This document shows positions 24,698 through 33,193 of a DNA stretch of 64,000 nt, in pieces; within the stretch, counting starts at the first letter, position 1; every line of letters starts with the position of its first letter. The notes under the pieces were generated by a model that saw nothing but the letters and a program-made list of their open reading frames with translations, did not search any database and had not been told where the DNA came from. The DNA is from Desulforhopalus_A sp963728385 (GTDB lineage Bacteria; Desulfobacterota; Desulfobulbia; Desulfobulbales; Desulfocapsaceae): the NCBI GenBank assembly GCA_963728385.1, contig CAVSJK010000002.1:1488001-1552000 (forward strand), read 5' to 3'. A program made the translations under genes and the position numbers.

Positions 24698-25003
24698 ATG
24701 AAGATATCAGACTGGCTGGATGAAAAAGAAGCGGAAACCGGGGATATCTCCCACATTCAAATACCAAAGAAAATGTTGTATGCCGAAGATCCTGAACGGA
24801 CTATTTATTTTAAGGAGGATAACCCATGTGGTTTGTTTTGCACGGAAAACCATCCTTTTTCCACAGTTGAGCAATTTGGCCACTGGTATTACTCAAGAGG
24901 TCAGGACAAGAAGGCAGGTATTCATTCTTCAAAAATGAAATGGTGGCTGATTACCAAAGATAGAGATGTCGCCATCCAAACAGCTAAGGAACATATAGAA
25001 TAA
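24698..25003 (+). CDS. Uncharacterised 101-residue protein
   Basis: I do not recognise the family. The product is soluble and acidic at the start (MKISDWLDEKEAETGDISH). It is rich in aromatic and polar residues in the middle (CGLFCTENHPFSTVEQFGHWYYSRG) and ends in a charged helix (DRDVAIQTAKEHIE). Two cysteines (CGLFC) are spaced as C-x3-C. The ribosome-binding site is poor (ACGGAAAAA 7 bases upstream). The codon pattern and residue composition look genuinely coding. It is a single-gene unit between the sorbosone-dehydrogenase-like gene and the FKBP gene. Confidence 0.6.
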   Translation: MKISDWLDEKEAETGDISHIQIPKKMLYAEDPERTIYFKEDNPCGLFCTENHPFSTVEQFGHWYYSRGQDKKAGIHSSKMKWWLITKDRDVAIQTAKEHIE

Positions 25004-25183
25004 CAAGATAGTGCACGGCTTCAGTACCCAGCCGTCAAAGAATTGTTTGCAGCTTACAGCTACAGCTATCGCCCCCCTCTGAAAACTTATCGAATTTTCT
25101 GAAAAAATCGATTATGCACTCCCACCATTAGAAAATGTTGCAGAGACGTTTTCATTACACGTATTTTTTTAAAGGAGTAAGAC

Positions 25184-25624
25184 ATGAGCCAGGCAAAAAT
25201 TGGTGATACAGTATCCGTTCATTATACCGGCAGGCTGGTCGACGGCAGCATTTTTGATTCATCCGCGGGGGAAGATCCCTTGATCTTTACACTTGGCGAC
25301 AGCGATATTATCGAAGGCTTTGAAGAAGGCGTATTGGGAATGTCGGTTGGAGAGAAGAAGACCATCACAGTGGCACCGGAAAAGGCCTATGGAGAACCGA
25401 GTGACGATATGTGGATTGAAGTTCCTCTTTCGGAGATGCCCGACGACCTCGAGCTCAACATTGGGGACGAACTTGAGCTTACCAATGAGGAAGACGGGGA
25501 AGAAGAGCCGATGATCATGGTCGTCAGCAAGCTCAGTGACGATACCGTCACTCTCGACGGCAACCCTCCCCTAGCAGGCGAAACCCTGACCTTTGACCTT
25601 GAACTCGTAGCTATCATTGAGTAG
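25184..25624 (+). CDS. FKBP-type peptidyl-prolyl isomerase, SlyD-like
   Basis: The 146-residue protein is an FKBP-type prolyl isomerase with an insert-in-flap chaperone domain. VSVHYTGRLVDGSIFDSS opens the fold. EGFEEGVLGMSVGEKKTITVAPEKAYGEP contains the active-site strand. The acidic inserted part (SDDMWIEVPLSEMPDDLEL and on) replaces the flap, and the end VTLDGNPPLAGETLTFDLELVAI is the classical SlyD terminus. No histidine-rich metal-binding tail is present, so it is the short SlyD/SlpA form. It is cytosolic and assists protein folding. AAAGGAG lies 7 bases before ATG. It converges with the Ehr operon, the stops being 10 bases apart. Confidence 0.92.
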   Translation: MSQAKIGDTVSVHYTGRLVDGSIFDSSAGEDPLIFTLGDSDIIEGFEEGVLGMSVGEKKTITVAPEKAYGEPSDDMWIEVPLSEMPDDLELNIGDELELTNEEDGEEEPMIMVVSKLSDDTVTLDGNPPLAGETLTFDLELVAIIE

Positions 25625-25634
25625 CCGCTTTACC

Positions 25635-26144
25635 TTAGAGCCGTTGCAGCAATTCCAGGATACCCTGCAAAAGTTGCAGCGGGGTTGGAGGGCAACCGCG
25701 GATGACCGCATCGACGGGGATAACATTGGAAACGGCGCCGTAACTGGCATAGGAAACCCCGTATTCACCCCCGTCCGCTCCGCAATCACCCATGGCGATG
25801 ACCAGTTTGGGATCGGGCGTGGCTTCGTAGGTTCCTTTCAGTGCGGCCTGCATGTGTTTTGCGACCGGACCCGTTACCAAAAGAAGATCGGCATGACGGG
25901 GCGAGGCGACAAAATGGATCCCAAAACGTTCAATATCGTAAAAGCTGTTATTCAGCGCGTGCATTTCCAGTTCGCAACCGTTACATGACCCGGCATCGAC
26001 CATCCGGATGGCCAGGCTTTTCCTGAAAATGCGCATTATTTCCGTTTGACATGCCGTGCCGGCCTGCATCACGGCTTTATCAGGAACCGGGAGTTTTTCC
26101 GTCAAATAACCTGTCTTAAAAATTTTACCAAGAACACTAAGCAT
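25635..26144 (-). CDS. Ehr complex small subunit, NuoB/HyfI/HycG-like [4Fe-4S] protein
   Basis: The 169-residue protein is homologous to the small subunit of group 4 hydrogenases and complex I NuoB. Four cysteines for the proximal [4Fe-4S] cluster are present: C54 and C57 (SCNGCELE), C121 (MGDCGADGG) and C151 (RGCPPTP). The motif IPVDAVIRGCPP is diagnostic. It should sit in the peripheral arm next to the large subunit and pass electrons to or from it. It is the last gene of the six-gene minus-strand operon, 20 bases after the large-subunit stop. Unlike hydrogenase 3 and 4 operons, no ferredoxin-like HyfH/HycF/NuoI gene accompanies it. Confidence 0.9.
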   Translation of the reverse strand: MLSVLGKIFKTGYLTEKLPVPDKAVMQAGTACQTEIMRIFRKSLAIRMVDAGSCNGCELEMHALNNSFYDIERFGIHFVASPRHADLLLVTGPVAKHMQAALKGTYEATPDPKLVIAMGDCGADGGEYGVSYASYGAVSNVIPVDAVIRGCPPTPLQLLQGILELLQRL

Positions 26145-26164
26145 TCTCTTTACCTGTCGTCATT

Positions 26165-27781
26165 TTAGAGATCATGGCCGGAATAGGATCCGTTTACCGA
26201 TTTATTACAAAGAGGAAAATCCGGTACGATTACTCCTTCCATCATCTGTTCAAGTGCCGGCCAGTTGAGCCAGCTGGGATCCCTGGGAAAATACCTGACA
26301 ACATGCCCGTCTGAATCCAGGTGTACAAAAGCGATAATTTCGCCTCGCCAGCCCTCGATGAATCCAACGCCACTGCATTCCTTGGTAACAGCCGGAAAAT
26401 CCACCTTAAACCCGCTGGACGGCAGATTGGATAGCAGCGACTCGAGCAGATCCAGGGAGACGAGTATTTCATCTCCCCGCACCCGCAACCGGCAAGAGGC
26501 GTCTCCATCGGTATAGCAGGGTACCGAAATAGTCGTGCGCTGATAGGGAGCATAGGGCGCATCCCTCCGCAAATCCCAACTTTCACCGCTTGCTCGGGCA
26601 ACATAACCGAGAGCACCCATGCGCCTCGCCTTTTCCAGTGACAACACCCCGGTGGTCCTCAGACGATCCTGAAGGGAGGGAAACTCATAGAACAAGGGAA
26701 GAAGTGTTTTTAGTTCAAACCTTAACTCCTCGACATCCTTGATCAGTTCGCCGATCCGAGGAATGGGAATATCTCTGCTGACTCCGCCAGGCACTACGAT
26801 ATCCATGAGCAGGCGATGTCCGAATACGTTGTTGTTTCGACGTTGCCACAATTCACGCAGACGGCTGCACTGGACCATGGCGAAAGCAAACCCCACATCG
26901 TTGCAGCAGGCTCCGATATCGCCCAGGTGGTTGGCGATTCTCTCCCGTTCCGCCAGAATCGCCCTGATCGCCAGGGCCCGCCGGGTCAGGGTGATACCGG
27001 CAGCATTTTCGCAAGCCTGGCAAGCAGCCCAGGCGTGAGCCACCGTACTGTCTCCCGAAACCCGTCCGGCAAGGCGGATAAGTCCCTGGACATCCCGCCC
27101 TTCGGCACATTTCTCGATTCCTTTATGGACATATCCCAAGTGTTCTTCAAGGCTTAGAATATCCTCGCCCATAGCCTGAAAACGAAAATGGCCGGGTTCT
27201 ATGATTCCGGCATGAACAGGCCCCACCGGTATTTCATAAATACCTTCGCCTTCAGCAGGGATAAACGGATATGCGCAGTCCGGTGGGGTCATCTCCTGCC
27301 CGGTTCCCGCCAATGGAAAGTCCTTGCGCAAGGGATACTGTTCCCCGGTCCAGGCCTGATGGCGTATCCACCTGCGCCCATCAGGATGATCAGTGAACTG
27401 AACACCGAACATCTCCCGGAGATACCTTTCCGGCCGGTCGGCAGCCGGAAAAAACGGAGCCTGCGACGGCAATTCGCTCTGACCCTCGGGTACATCAGGT
27501 ATAACGGTACGTAACAGCAAATGACCATCCCTGCCCGCCACCGCCGCGGTAATGAAAATTTCCGGAGGGCAGTGTTCACCCCAGACCCCGCACCAGCGGA
27601 TGTGGCTTGCCGCCAGGACAGCTGCGGCCTTACCCCAGCAAGAAAAATCAATCAACACAACTCTGGCCGGCCCTTTAATATCCGCCTGCAGCTGGGTTGC
27701 GATCCCCGCCTGATTAAGCAGGGCAGGCAGCGCGTTGATGTTTGGAGCCTGCAGTTGCCCCGGATGCGGAGTGTTGTTCAT
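26165..27781 (-). CDS. Ehr complex large subunit, HyfG/HycE-like (NuoC-NuoD fusion) without nickel ligands
   Basis: The 538-residue protein joins a NuoC-like N-terminus (~1-150; APFFPAADRPERYLREMFGV) to a NuoD/hydrogenase-large-subunit domain. That domain contains IYEIPVGPVHAGIIEPGHFRFQ and LEEHLGYVHKGIEK, typical of group 4 enzymes. The first nickel-binding C-x-x-C is replaced by RVSGDSTVAH (residues 240-249). The C-terminal DPC-x-x-C is missing: the protein ends near FPLCNKSVNGS. It therefore cannot hold a [NiFe] site and belongs to energy-converting-hydrogenase-related (Ehr) complexes, whose substrate is unknown. ATG 27781 overlaps the upstream stop as ATGA, which rules out the longer frame into the previous gene. 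Confidence 0.88.
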   Translation of the reverse strand: MNNTPHPGQLQAPNINALPALLNQAGIATQLQADIKGPARVVLIDFSCWGKAAAVLAASHIRWCGVWGEHCPPEIFITAAVAGRDGHLLLRTVIPDVPEGQSELPSQAPFFPAADRPERYLREMFGVQFTDHPDGRRWIRHQAWTGEQYPLRKDFPLAGTGQEMTPPDCAYPFIPAEGEGIYEIPVGPVHAGIIEPGHFRFQAMGEDILSLEEHLGYVHKGIEKCAEGRDVQGLIRLAGRVSGDSTVAHAWAACQACENAAGITLTRRALAIRAILAERERIANHLGDIGACCNDVGFAFAMVQCSRLRELWQRRNNNVFGHRLLMDIVVPGGVSRDIPIPRIGELIKDVEELRFELKTLLPLFYEFPSLQDRLRTTGVLSLEKARRMGALGYVARASGESWDLRRDAPYAPYQRTTISVPCYTDGDASCRLRVRGDEILVSLDLLESLLSNLPSSGFKVDFPAVTKECSGVGFIEGWRGEIIAFVHLDSDGHVVRYFPRDPSWLNWPALEQMMEGVIVPDFPLCNKSVNGSYSGHDL

Positions 27782-29244
27782 AACATTCCCTTGCCAACTA
27801 TCATGATGGTCGCCTGATTCAGCCACTGCGCAAGCACGGTCGGAATGGAGATTCCCAGCCACAATACCAGGGCGAGATGAACGGCCACCGGCCACATATT
27901 GGCGACTCTCGGCTGTTGACCGACCGGCGGCTCCCCGAAGACCATCGGTTGAAGATTGCGAAACAAACCGGCAAAAGCCACGGCCAAACCAAGCAACAGA
28001 GGGAGCACCAGCCACGGATAGCTTTTCATGGTGGCGGTAAAAAGTAAAAACTCGCTGGTGAAGACCCCAAAAGGCGGAAAGCCGGCGATGGCGCAGGTTC
28101 CGATCAACAGACCCCAGCCGACAAAAGGCTGGGTGCGAATCAGTCCCCGTATGTTATTCATCGTCTGGGTTCCGGCCACCTGAGCCGCATGCCCCACGGT
28201 AATAAAAATCGCCGATTTGGTCAGGGAATGCACAACCATATGCAGCAGTGCACCAAAGGTGGCCAGCGGCCCTCCTATGCCGAAGGCAAAAGTCATCAGG
28301 CCCATATGCTCAATCGAGGAATAACTGAACATTCTTTTTATATCGTATTGCCGGTGCAGCAGCAGCCCGGCGACGGAAAAGGACAACATGCCGAAGCCCA
28401 TCATCAGGTTTCCTGCAAGATGATTGCCCAAGGCCGGATCGACCAGCATTTTAAAACGAACAATAGCATAGAGGGCAATGTTCAAGAGCAACCCGGAAAG
28501 AATGGCGGACATCGGTGTCGGGCCTTCCGAGTGGGCATCGGGCAGCCAGTTATGCAAAGGGACCAGTCCCACTTTGGTGCCGTAGCCGACCAGCAGGAAA
28601 ACAAAAGCAATAGCCAGAACGCCGGAGTCCATCTGTCCTGCCTGTTGCTGCAGAACCGTCCAGAGCAACCCCTCTTCCGAACCGGGGATGACTTTTTCCG
28701 CGGCAAAATAGACCAGGATAGTACCGAAAAGAGCCTGGGAGATACCGACTCCGCAAATAATAAAATACTTCCAGCCGGCCTCGATGGATTTCCTGGTCCG
28801 ATAGAGGCTGACCAAAAGAACCGTCGCCAGGGTGGCCCCTTCCACCGATACCCAGAGGACGCCGAGGTTATTGGTCGACAAGGCAACCAGCATGGTGAAA
28901 AGAAAGCCCTGGTACATTGAATAGTACAAGCGCATCCTACCGTCATCGACCCGGCCGATGGCGAGTTCGTGCGCCATATAAGGACCGGAGAAAATAGCGG
29001 TGGTCATCCCGACAAAAGCGTTCAGCAAGATGAGATAGACATTGAAACCGTCGATATAAAACAATTTATTGGTCGAGAGAATCGGTCCCTGTTGAAAAGT
29101 ATCAAGAGCAAGGATCAAGGCGGCTATAAAGGTCGCGATGCAGACAAGCAGATTGACTGTTTTCGCCCAAGGCCGGTGGCCGATGAACGCCAGCACGATA
29201 ATACCCGTAAGGGGGAAAACCAGTGCAGCGAAAAGTGCATTCAT
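27778..29244 (-). CDS. Ehr complex antiporter-like membrane subunit, HyfF/NuoN-like
   Basis: The 488-residue protein is an integral membrane subunit of the NuoL/M/N (Mrp antiporter-like) family. Signature segments are FVFLLVGYGTKVGLVPLHNWLPDAHSEGP, with the conserved channel lysine, and FSYSSIEHMGLMTFAFGIGG. THAAQVAGTQTMNNIRGLI-like VGHAAQVAGTQTMNNIRG matches the HyfF/HycD-type branch. It is expected to carry protons or sodium across the membrane, coupled to electron transfer in the peripheral arm. It overlaps the genes on both sides by 4 bases (ATGA at 29241-29244 and 27778-27781), showing tight translational coupling. Confidence 0.9.
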   Translation of the reverse strand: MNALFAALVFPLTGIIVLAFIGHRPWAKTVNLLVCIATFIAALILALDTFQQGPILSTNKLFYIDGFNVYLILLNAFVGMTTAIFSGPYMAHELAIGRVDDGRMRLYYSMYQGFLFTMLVALSTNNLGVLWVSVEGATLATVLLVSLYRTRKSIEAGWKYFIICGVGISQALFGTILVYFAAEKVIPGSEEGLLWTVLQQQAGQMDSGVLAIAFVFLLVGYGTKVGLVPLHNWLPDAHSEGPTPMSAILSGLLLNIALYAIVRFKMLVDPALGNHLAGNLMMGFGMLSFSVAGLLLHRQYDIKRMFSYSSIEHMGLMTFAFGIGGPLATFGALLHMVVHSLTKSAIFITVGHAAQVAGTQTMNNIRGLIRTQPFVGWGLLIGTCAIAGFPPFGVFTSEFLLFTATMKSYPWLVLPLLLGLAVAFAGLFRNLQPMVFGEPPVGQQPRVANMWPVAVHLALVLWLGISIPTVLAQWLNQATIMIVGKGML

Positions 29245-29918
29245 TTTTCGACCTCGGTCAGGGAATTGAGACGGTCGGTATCGAGACTGCCGATTTCCGT
29301 ACGAATGTGAAAGAAAAAGACGCCAAAGAGAATAGCCGCGACCAGCACATCAAAGGCGATGCCCAGCTCAACCACCATCGGCATGCCGTAGGTCGAAACG
29401 ACCGCCGCAAAAAACAGACCGTTTTCCATGGACATAAAGCCGACAACCTGGGCGACAGCCTTGCGCCGGGAGATGACCATCAACATGCCGATCAGCACCA
29501 CTGCCAGGGAAATGGCGATAGTATTGCGTGTCGACAACAGAGATAATTCGCGAATAGGCAGAGCCACATAGTAACTGAAAAGCACGAGGCAGCCGGCGAA
29601 CAGCATGATCAACGAAGGGATGCCGATTACCTCTACCTCACGACGAATATCCAGGCGGATTATCAACTTACGCAACTGGCCTGGAATAAAGAATACCTTG
29701 AGCAACAGCGTCAGGGCGGCAGAAATAAGCAGCTCGTATTTTCCGGAGATAAAAGCCATGAGCAGGGTTGCAAAAAATATCAGCAGGCCCTGCAAGGCAA
29801 AGGTGTTGATCAAGCTGTCGAGGCGAACCTGTGCGAGCAGCAGAAAGGAAGACAGCAAAATCAAGGCGGCCAGGGTCAGGACGACCTGCTCCGGAAGGGT
29901 CAAGGTAGCTATCAGCAT
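29241..29918 (-). CDS. Ehr complex membrane subunit, HyfE-like
   Basis: The 225-residue protein has about six to seven hydrophobic helices and corresponds to hydrogenase-4 component E (HyfE), with NuoK-like character in the C-terminal half. Typical features are FALQGLLIFFATLLMAF, RREVEVIGIPSLIMLFAG and the cluster VVGFMSMENGLFFAAVVSTYGMPMVVELGIAFDVLVAAILFGVFFFHI. The last block carries the acidic residues in membrane helices conserved with NuoK. It probably forms part of the ion channel between the two antiporter-like subunits. It overlaps the HyfF-like gene by 4 bases and follows the HyfC-like gene by 1 base. Confidence 0.88.
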   Translation of the reverse strand: MLIATLTLPEQVVLTLAALILLSSFLLLAQVRLDSLINTFALQGLLIFFATLLMAFISGKYELLISAALTLLLKVFFIPGQLRKLIIRLDIRREVEVIGIPSLIMLFAGCLVLFSYYVALPIRELSLLSTRNTIAISLAVVLIGMLMVISRRKAVAQVVGFMSMENGLFFAAVVSTYGMPMVVELGIAFDVLVAAILFGVFFFHIRTEIGSLDTDRLNSLTEVEK

Positions 29919-29919
29919 C

Positions 29920-30864
29920 TCATTGTACCTCGAGAATTATATGGCTCATCATACCGAGCAGGGTAAGGATAAAGGCCAGACCAAGAAATTGCGGTGCGCG
30001 AAACAGCCGCATCTTCGCCTGAATGGTCTCGGAAACCGCAAGAATACACCCCCAAATAAGTAACTTACCGGTCACTGTCAGAGCGGCAAAGGCCAGGTCT
30101 CCGGGAGCAAGGTTCAAAGCCACTCCCCAGGGAACAATCAAATTAACAATAAGCAGGGAGAAGAGAGTCAATTTGAGCATGGCGGCCCATTCCATTAAAG
30201 CCAGATGCCGGCCGCTGTATTCCAGAATCATTGCCTCATGGATCATGGTCAGTTCGAGATGGGTCGCCGGATTGTCGATTGGAATGCGGCCTGTCTCGGC
30301 TATTGCCACCAATATCAGCCCCATCGAGGAAAAAATAAGAGAAGGATACAGGGTGAAATGCTGTTGGGCCAGCTGCGAGATAACGGTCGAGAGGTTGGTA
30401 CTGGATACGTTCATAGCCAGGGTAAAGAAAGCCATCAGCAAGGCCGGTTCGGCAAGAGACGAGATCGTCACTTCCCTCGAAGACCCCATGCCTCCAAAAG
30501 ATGTACCGACATCCATCCCGGCAAGTGACAGGAAGAACCGGGCAAGGGCCAGAAAACCAACAAGCGCGATCACGTCGGCCAAGGCGGCGATAGGCAGCTG
30601 TACGGTTATTACCGGGACCGCGGAAACCGCAATTATGGTGACACTAAAAACTATATACGGGGCGATACGAAATATCGGTGAAGCGGTATCTGCCAGAACC
30701 ACCTGTTTTCGGGCCAGCCGCTGCAGATCCAGGTAGGGCTGCCAGGGCGCCGGTCCCTGCCGGTTCTGCAGCCTGCATTTCAGCCATTTGACCCAGCCCG
30801 CCATCAGGGGAGCAGCCAGCACAACGCAGAGAGTTTTGATAATTGCCCAAATCCAACCGGTCAT
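29920..30864 (-). CDS. Ehr complex membrane subunit, HyfC/NuoH-like
   Basis: The 314-residue protein is the NuoH/HyfC/HycD-type subunit that anchors the peripheral arm. Segments such as LKCRLQNRQGPAPWQPYLDLQRL (the R-x-QNRxGP family motif) and ETGRIPIDNPATHLELTMIHEAMILEYSG are diagnostic. The latter corresponds to the quinone/ion-path loop of NuoH. Eight or so membrane helices follow the family pattern. ATG 30864 is chosen because it overlaps the HyfB-like stop as ATGA and homologues start here; the open frame upstream lies inside the previous gene. Confidence 0.9.
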   Translation of the reverse strand: MTGWIWAIIKTLCVVLAAPLMAGWVKWLKCRLQNRQGPAPWQPYLDLQRLARKQVVLADTASPIFRIAPYIVFSVTIIAVSAVPVITVQLPIAALADVIALVGFLALARFFLSLAGMDVGTSFGGMGSSREVTISSLAEPALLMAFFTLAMNVSSTNLSTVISQLAQQHFTLYPSLIFSSMGLILVAIAETGRIPIDNPATHLELTMIHEAMILEYSGRHLALMEWAAMLKLTLFSLLIVNLIVPWGVALNLAPGDLAFAALTVTGKLLIWGCILAVSETIQAKMRLFRAPQFLGLAFILTLLGMMSHIILEVQ

Positions 30865-32867
30865 ACGATCACCCACAAAAGAAACAACAAGGTGAAAAAG
30901 GAATAACAAAGATACACGCGCAGATTTCCGCCCTGGATAAAAGCGGTTCTTTCCGCAAGTTTGAGCATCAATTTGCCGATCGGGACATAGAGCATCAGCC
31001 ATAACCTGTCGCTGACTTTCAGGAAATATCGTGGTCCCCTGCCTTTCCCGGCCGGTTCGACCTTTTCAAAAATAAGCCACACAAAGGAGAAGATGCGGCG
31101 AATCGGCATGGAAAATGAAGTCGCGGTATATTGCATCCGTGCATTGAGTGGGCCAAAGCCGCAATCCCAGGCCGAGGCGACCCTAATGCGATTGTCTCGC
31201 TGCGGCTGATGGAGAAAGGCAAAAACAAGCAGCCAACTGATCAACAGAGCGAAGAAAACAGCCAGCGCGCCGTAGGAGGCGGTCTGTGGGCTGACCGGCG
31301 TCAGCCATAGCCAACCGTCGGCGGCACTGCGAGCCAGGCCGACGCCCAAAAGGCTCTCGGGAATGCCATTGATTGCCCGTACCGTCCAGGTGGGAAATAT
31401 GCCAAAACCAAGACAACAAAGGGCAAGAATCACTTGGCTGAGTTGCATCCCGAACGAGACGTCATGCGCTTCTTCAATTTGTGAACTCCGCGGTCGGCCC
31501 AGAAAAATAACTCCATACACTTTCACAAAGCAGGCTGCCGCCAACGCTCCGGTCAGGGCAAGCATGGCTGAGGCCACCGGAATCATAGCCCGGATAATGC
31601 CGCTATGCAGGATCGGCCCCTGCAGTGCCGCCTGAAAGGTCAGCCATTCCGAAACAAAACCGTTAAACGGCGGCAGGGCCGAGATGCTGATACAACCAAT
31701 CAAAAAGCAAAATGCGGTTACCGGCATTTTTTTTATCAATCCGCCCATTTTTTCCATATCATGCTGCCGGCTCTGCTGGAGAACAGCGCCGGCCCCGAAA
31801 AACAGCAGACTTTTAAAAACGGCGTGGTTCAGACAATGATAAAGGGCTGCGATAAGAGCCAGTGCGGCAATTTCCAAATGATTCGTTGCCGAAAAAATCA
31901 TCGACAGACCGAGGCCTATGTAGATAATGCCGATATTTTCCACACTATGGTAAGCCAGCAGACGCTTGAGATCATGTTGCATCAGGGCATACAACACGCC
32001 CAAAACCGCTGAAGCCGAACCGATCAATAAAACAATGACACCCCATTGCCAGTGAATGCCGCCCAACAGGCCATAGACAAAACGAATAAAACCATACACA
32101 GCCACCTTGAGCATTACTCCGGACATGAGAGCCGAGATATGGGATGGGGCGACCGGATGCGCCTGCGGCAGCCAGACATGCAGGGGAACAATACCCGCCT
32201 TTAAACCAAAGCCGATAAAAGCAAAACTAAAGGCTATGGTCGCCCAGGTCGGGCTCAGGGAGGCGGCTTTCAGAGCTGCGAAGCTGAAGCTGCTGGAAAA
32301 AGCAGCCAGAACGCCATAGGCAAGAAATAAAAAAGCACCTCCCACCACAGCCATCAAAAGATAGATAAAGGCAGCCCGGCGATTCTCTTCCTGATCATGC
32401 TGGAAGACGACAAGAAAATAACTGGCTACCGACATCAGTTCCCAGGCCAGCATGAAGGAGAAAGCGTCCGCGGTCAATAGGACTAAAAACATGCCGCTGA
32501 CAAACAGACCGGTAAACAAGGTCAGGGGACCGACCGAGTTCGGCCCACCGATATATTCGCGGGCATAGCCGGGACCGTAGCATGCGGCAATGAAGGTTAT
32601 GAGTCCGACGATAAAAAGAAAAAAGCCGGAAAGCGGATCGACACGTAAATAAACATGCAGCCAGGGAAGACCTACGGGCAGGATAGCCTGCTCCGTCGTT
32701 CGGAGCAATAAGGCACTTCCTCCTGCCCAGGCGGCTGCCACACCGGAAATACCAAGAAAGAGGAAGGACAGCCTGACTTGAAATTGAGGCAATCGCCAGA
32801 AAAACAGCGGCACGATAGCAGAACAAAACGTCGCCAAAACTGCAAATTGTGCAATAGTCAAAGCCAT
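30861..32867 (-). CDS. Ehr complex antiporter-like membrane subunit, HyfB/NuoL-like
   Basis: The 668-residue protein is the first gene of the operon and a NuoL/HyfB-type antiporter-like subunit with more than twelve hydrophobic helices. Diagnostic segments are FSFMLAWELMSVASYFLVVFQH, FIGFGLKAGIVPLHVWLPQAHPVAPSHISALMSGVM and LLAYHSVENIGIIYIGLGLS. FGFGPLNARMQYTATSFSMPIRRIF in the C-terminus is typical of hydrogenase-4 subunit B. Together with the HyfF-like protein, it gives the complex two antiporter modules, as in Hyf. ATG 32867 is preferred; an in-frame GTG at 32897 would add ten residues but has no better ribosome-binding site. Confidence 0.9.
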   Translation of the reverse strand: MALTIAQFAVLATFCSAIVPLFFWRLPQFQVRLSFLFLGISGVAAAWAGGSALLLRTTEQAILPVGLPWLHVYLRVDPLSGFFLFIVGLITFIAACYGPGYAREYIGGPNSVGPLTLFTGLFVSGMFLVLLTADAFSFMLAWELMSVASYFLVVFQHDQEENRRAAFIYLLMAVVGGAFLFLAYGVLAAFSSSFSFAALKAASLSPTWATIAFSFAFIGFGLKAGIVPLHVWLPQAHPVAPSHISALMSGVMLKVAVYGFIRFVYGLLGGIHWQWGVIVLLIGSASAVLGVLYALMQHDLKRLLAYHSVENIGIIYIGLGLSMIFSATNHLEIAALALIAALYHCLNHAVFKSLLFFGAGAVLQQSRQHDMEKMGGLIKKMPVTAFCFLIGCISISALPPFNGFVSEWLTFQAALQGPILHSGIIRAMIPVASAMLALTGALAAACFVKVYGVIFLGRPRSSQIEEAHDVSFGMQLSQVILALCCLGFGIFPTWTVRAINGIPESLLGVGLARSAADGWLWLTPVSPQTASYGALAVFFALLISWLLVFAFLHQPQRDNRIRVASAWDCGFGPLNARMQYTATSFSMPIRRIFSFVWLIFEKVEPAGKGRGPRYFLKVSDRLWLMLYVPIGKLMLKLAERTAFIQGGNLRVYLCYSFFTLLFLLWVIV

Positions 32868-33193
32868 TTCAAAATCCGTAAGACTAGGTCTAAGCACTTT
32901 GGAAATGCTTTCCCAAAAAGCCGGAAAAGAATTTCTAAGGTACTAATATTTTCAGAATATCCGTTAGGAAATATTGCTGATACCGAACGATATAATTCAC
33001 AAATGGGGTGTAACTCCGGAAAGACATCTTGTCAACCAAATCGATATTTCCAAAGCCATTTCGTGTGATATCAGGCATGGATGAAAGCGGCGCAATCTTC
33101 CAGCTGATGGGGTTTTACAAAGTTTTATTGGAATTCTTACTTTTTTATACCAGAGATCGTTGGCGCGAGCGAATCCGGCGGTAGCCTAAAACC
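32868..33193. other. Intergenic region upstream of the Ehr operon
   Basis: No gene is supported. The Ehr promoter should lie near 32900-33000 on the minus strand, and the end of the CoA-transferase gene borders the right side. I see no repeat copy or strong hairpin. Confidence 0.5.

Noticed and set aside
25635..32867. Formate hydrogenlyase / hydrogenase-4
   Set aside because: The large subunit lacks both nickel-binding C-x-x-C motifs, and there is no ferredoxin-like subunit, formate dehydrogenase or hyp maturation gene.
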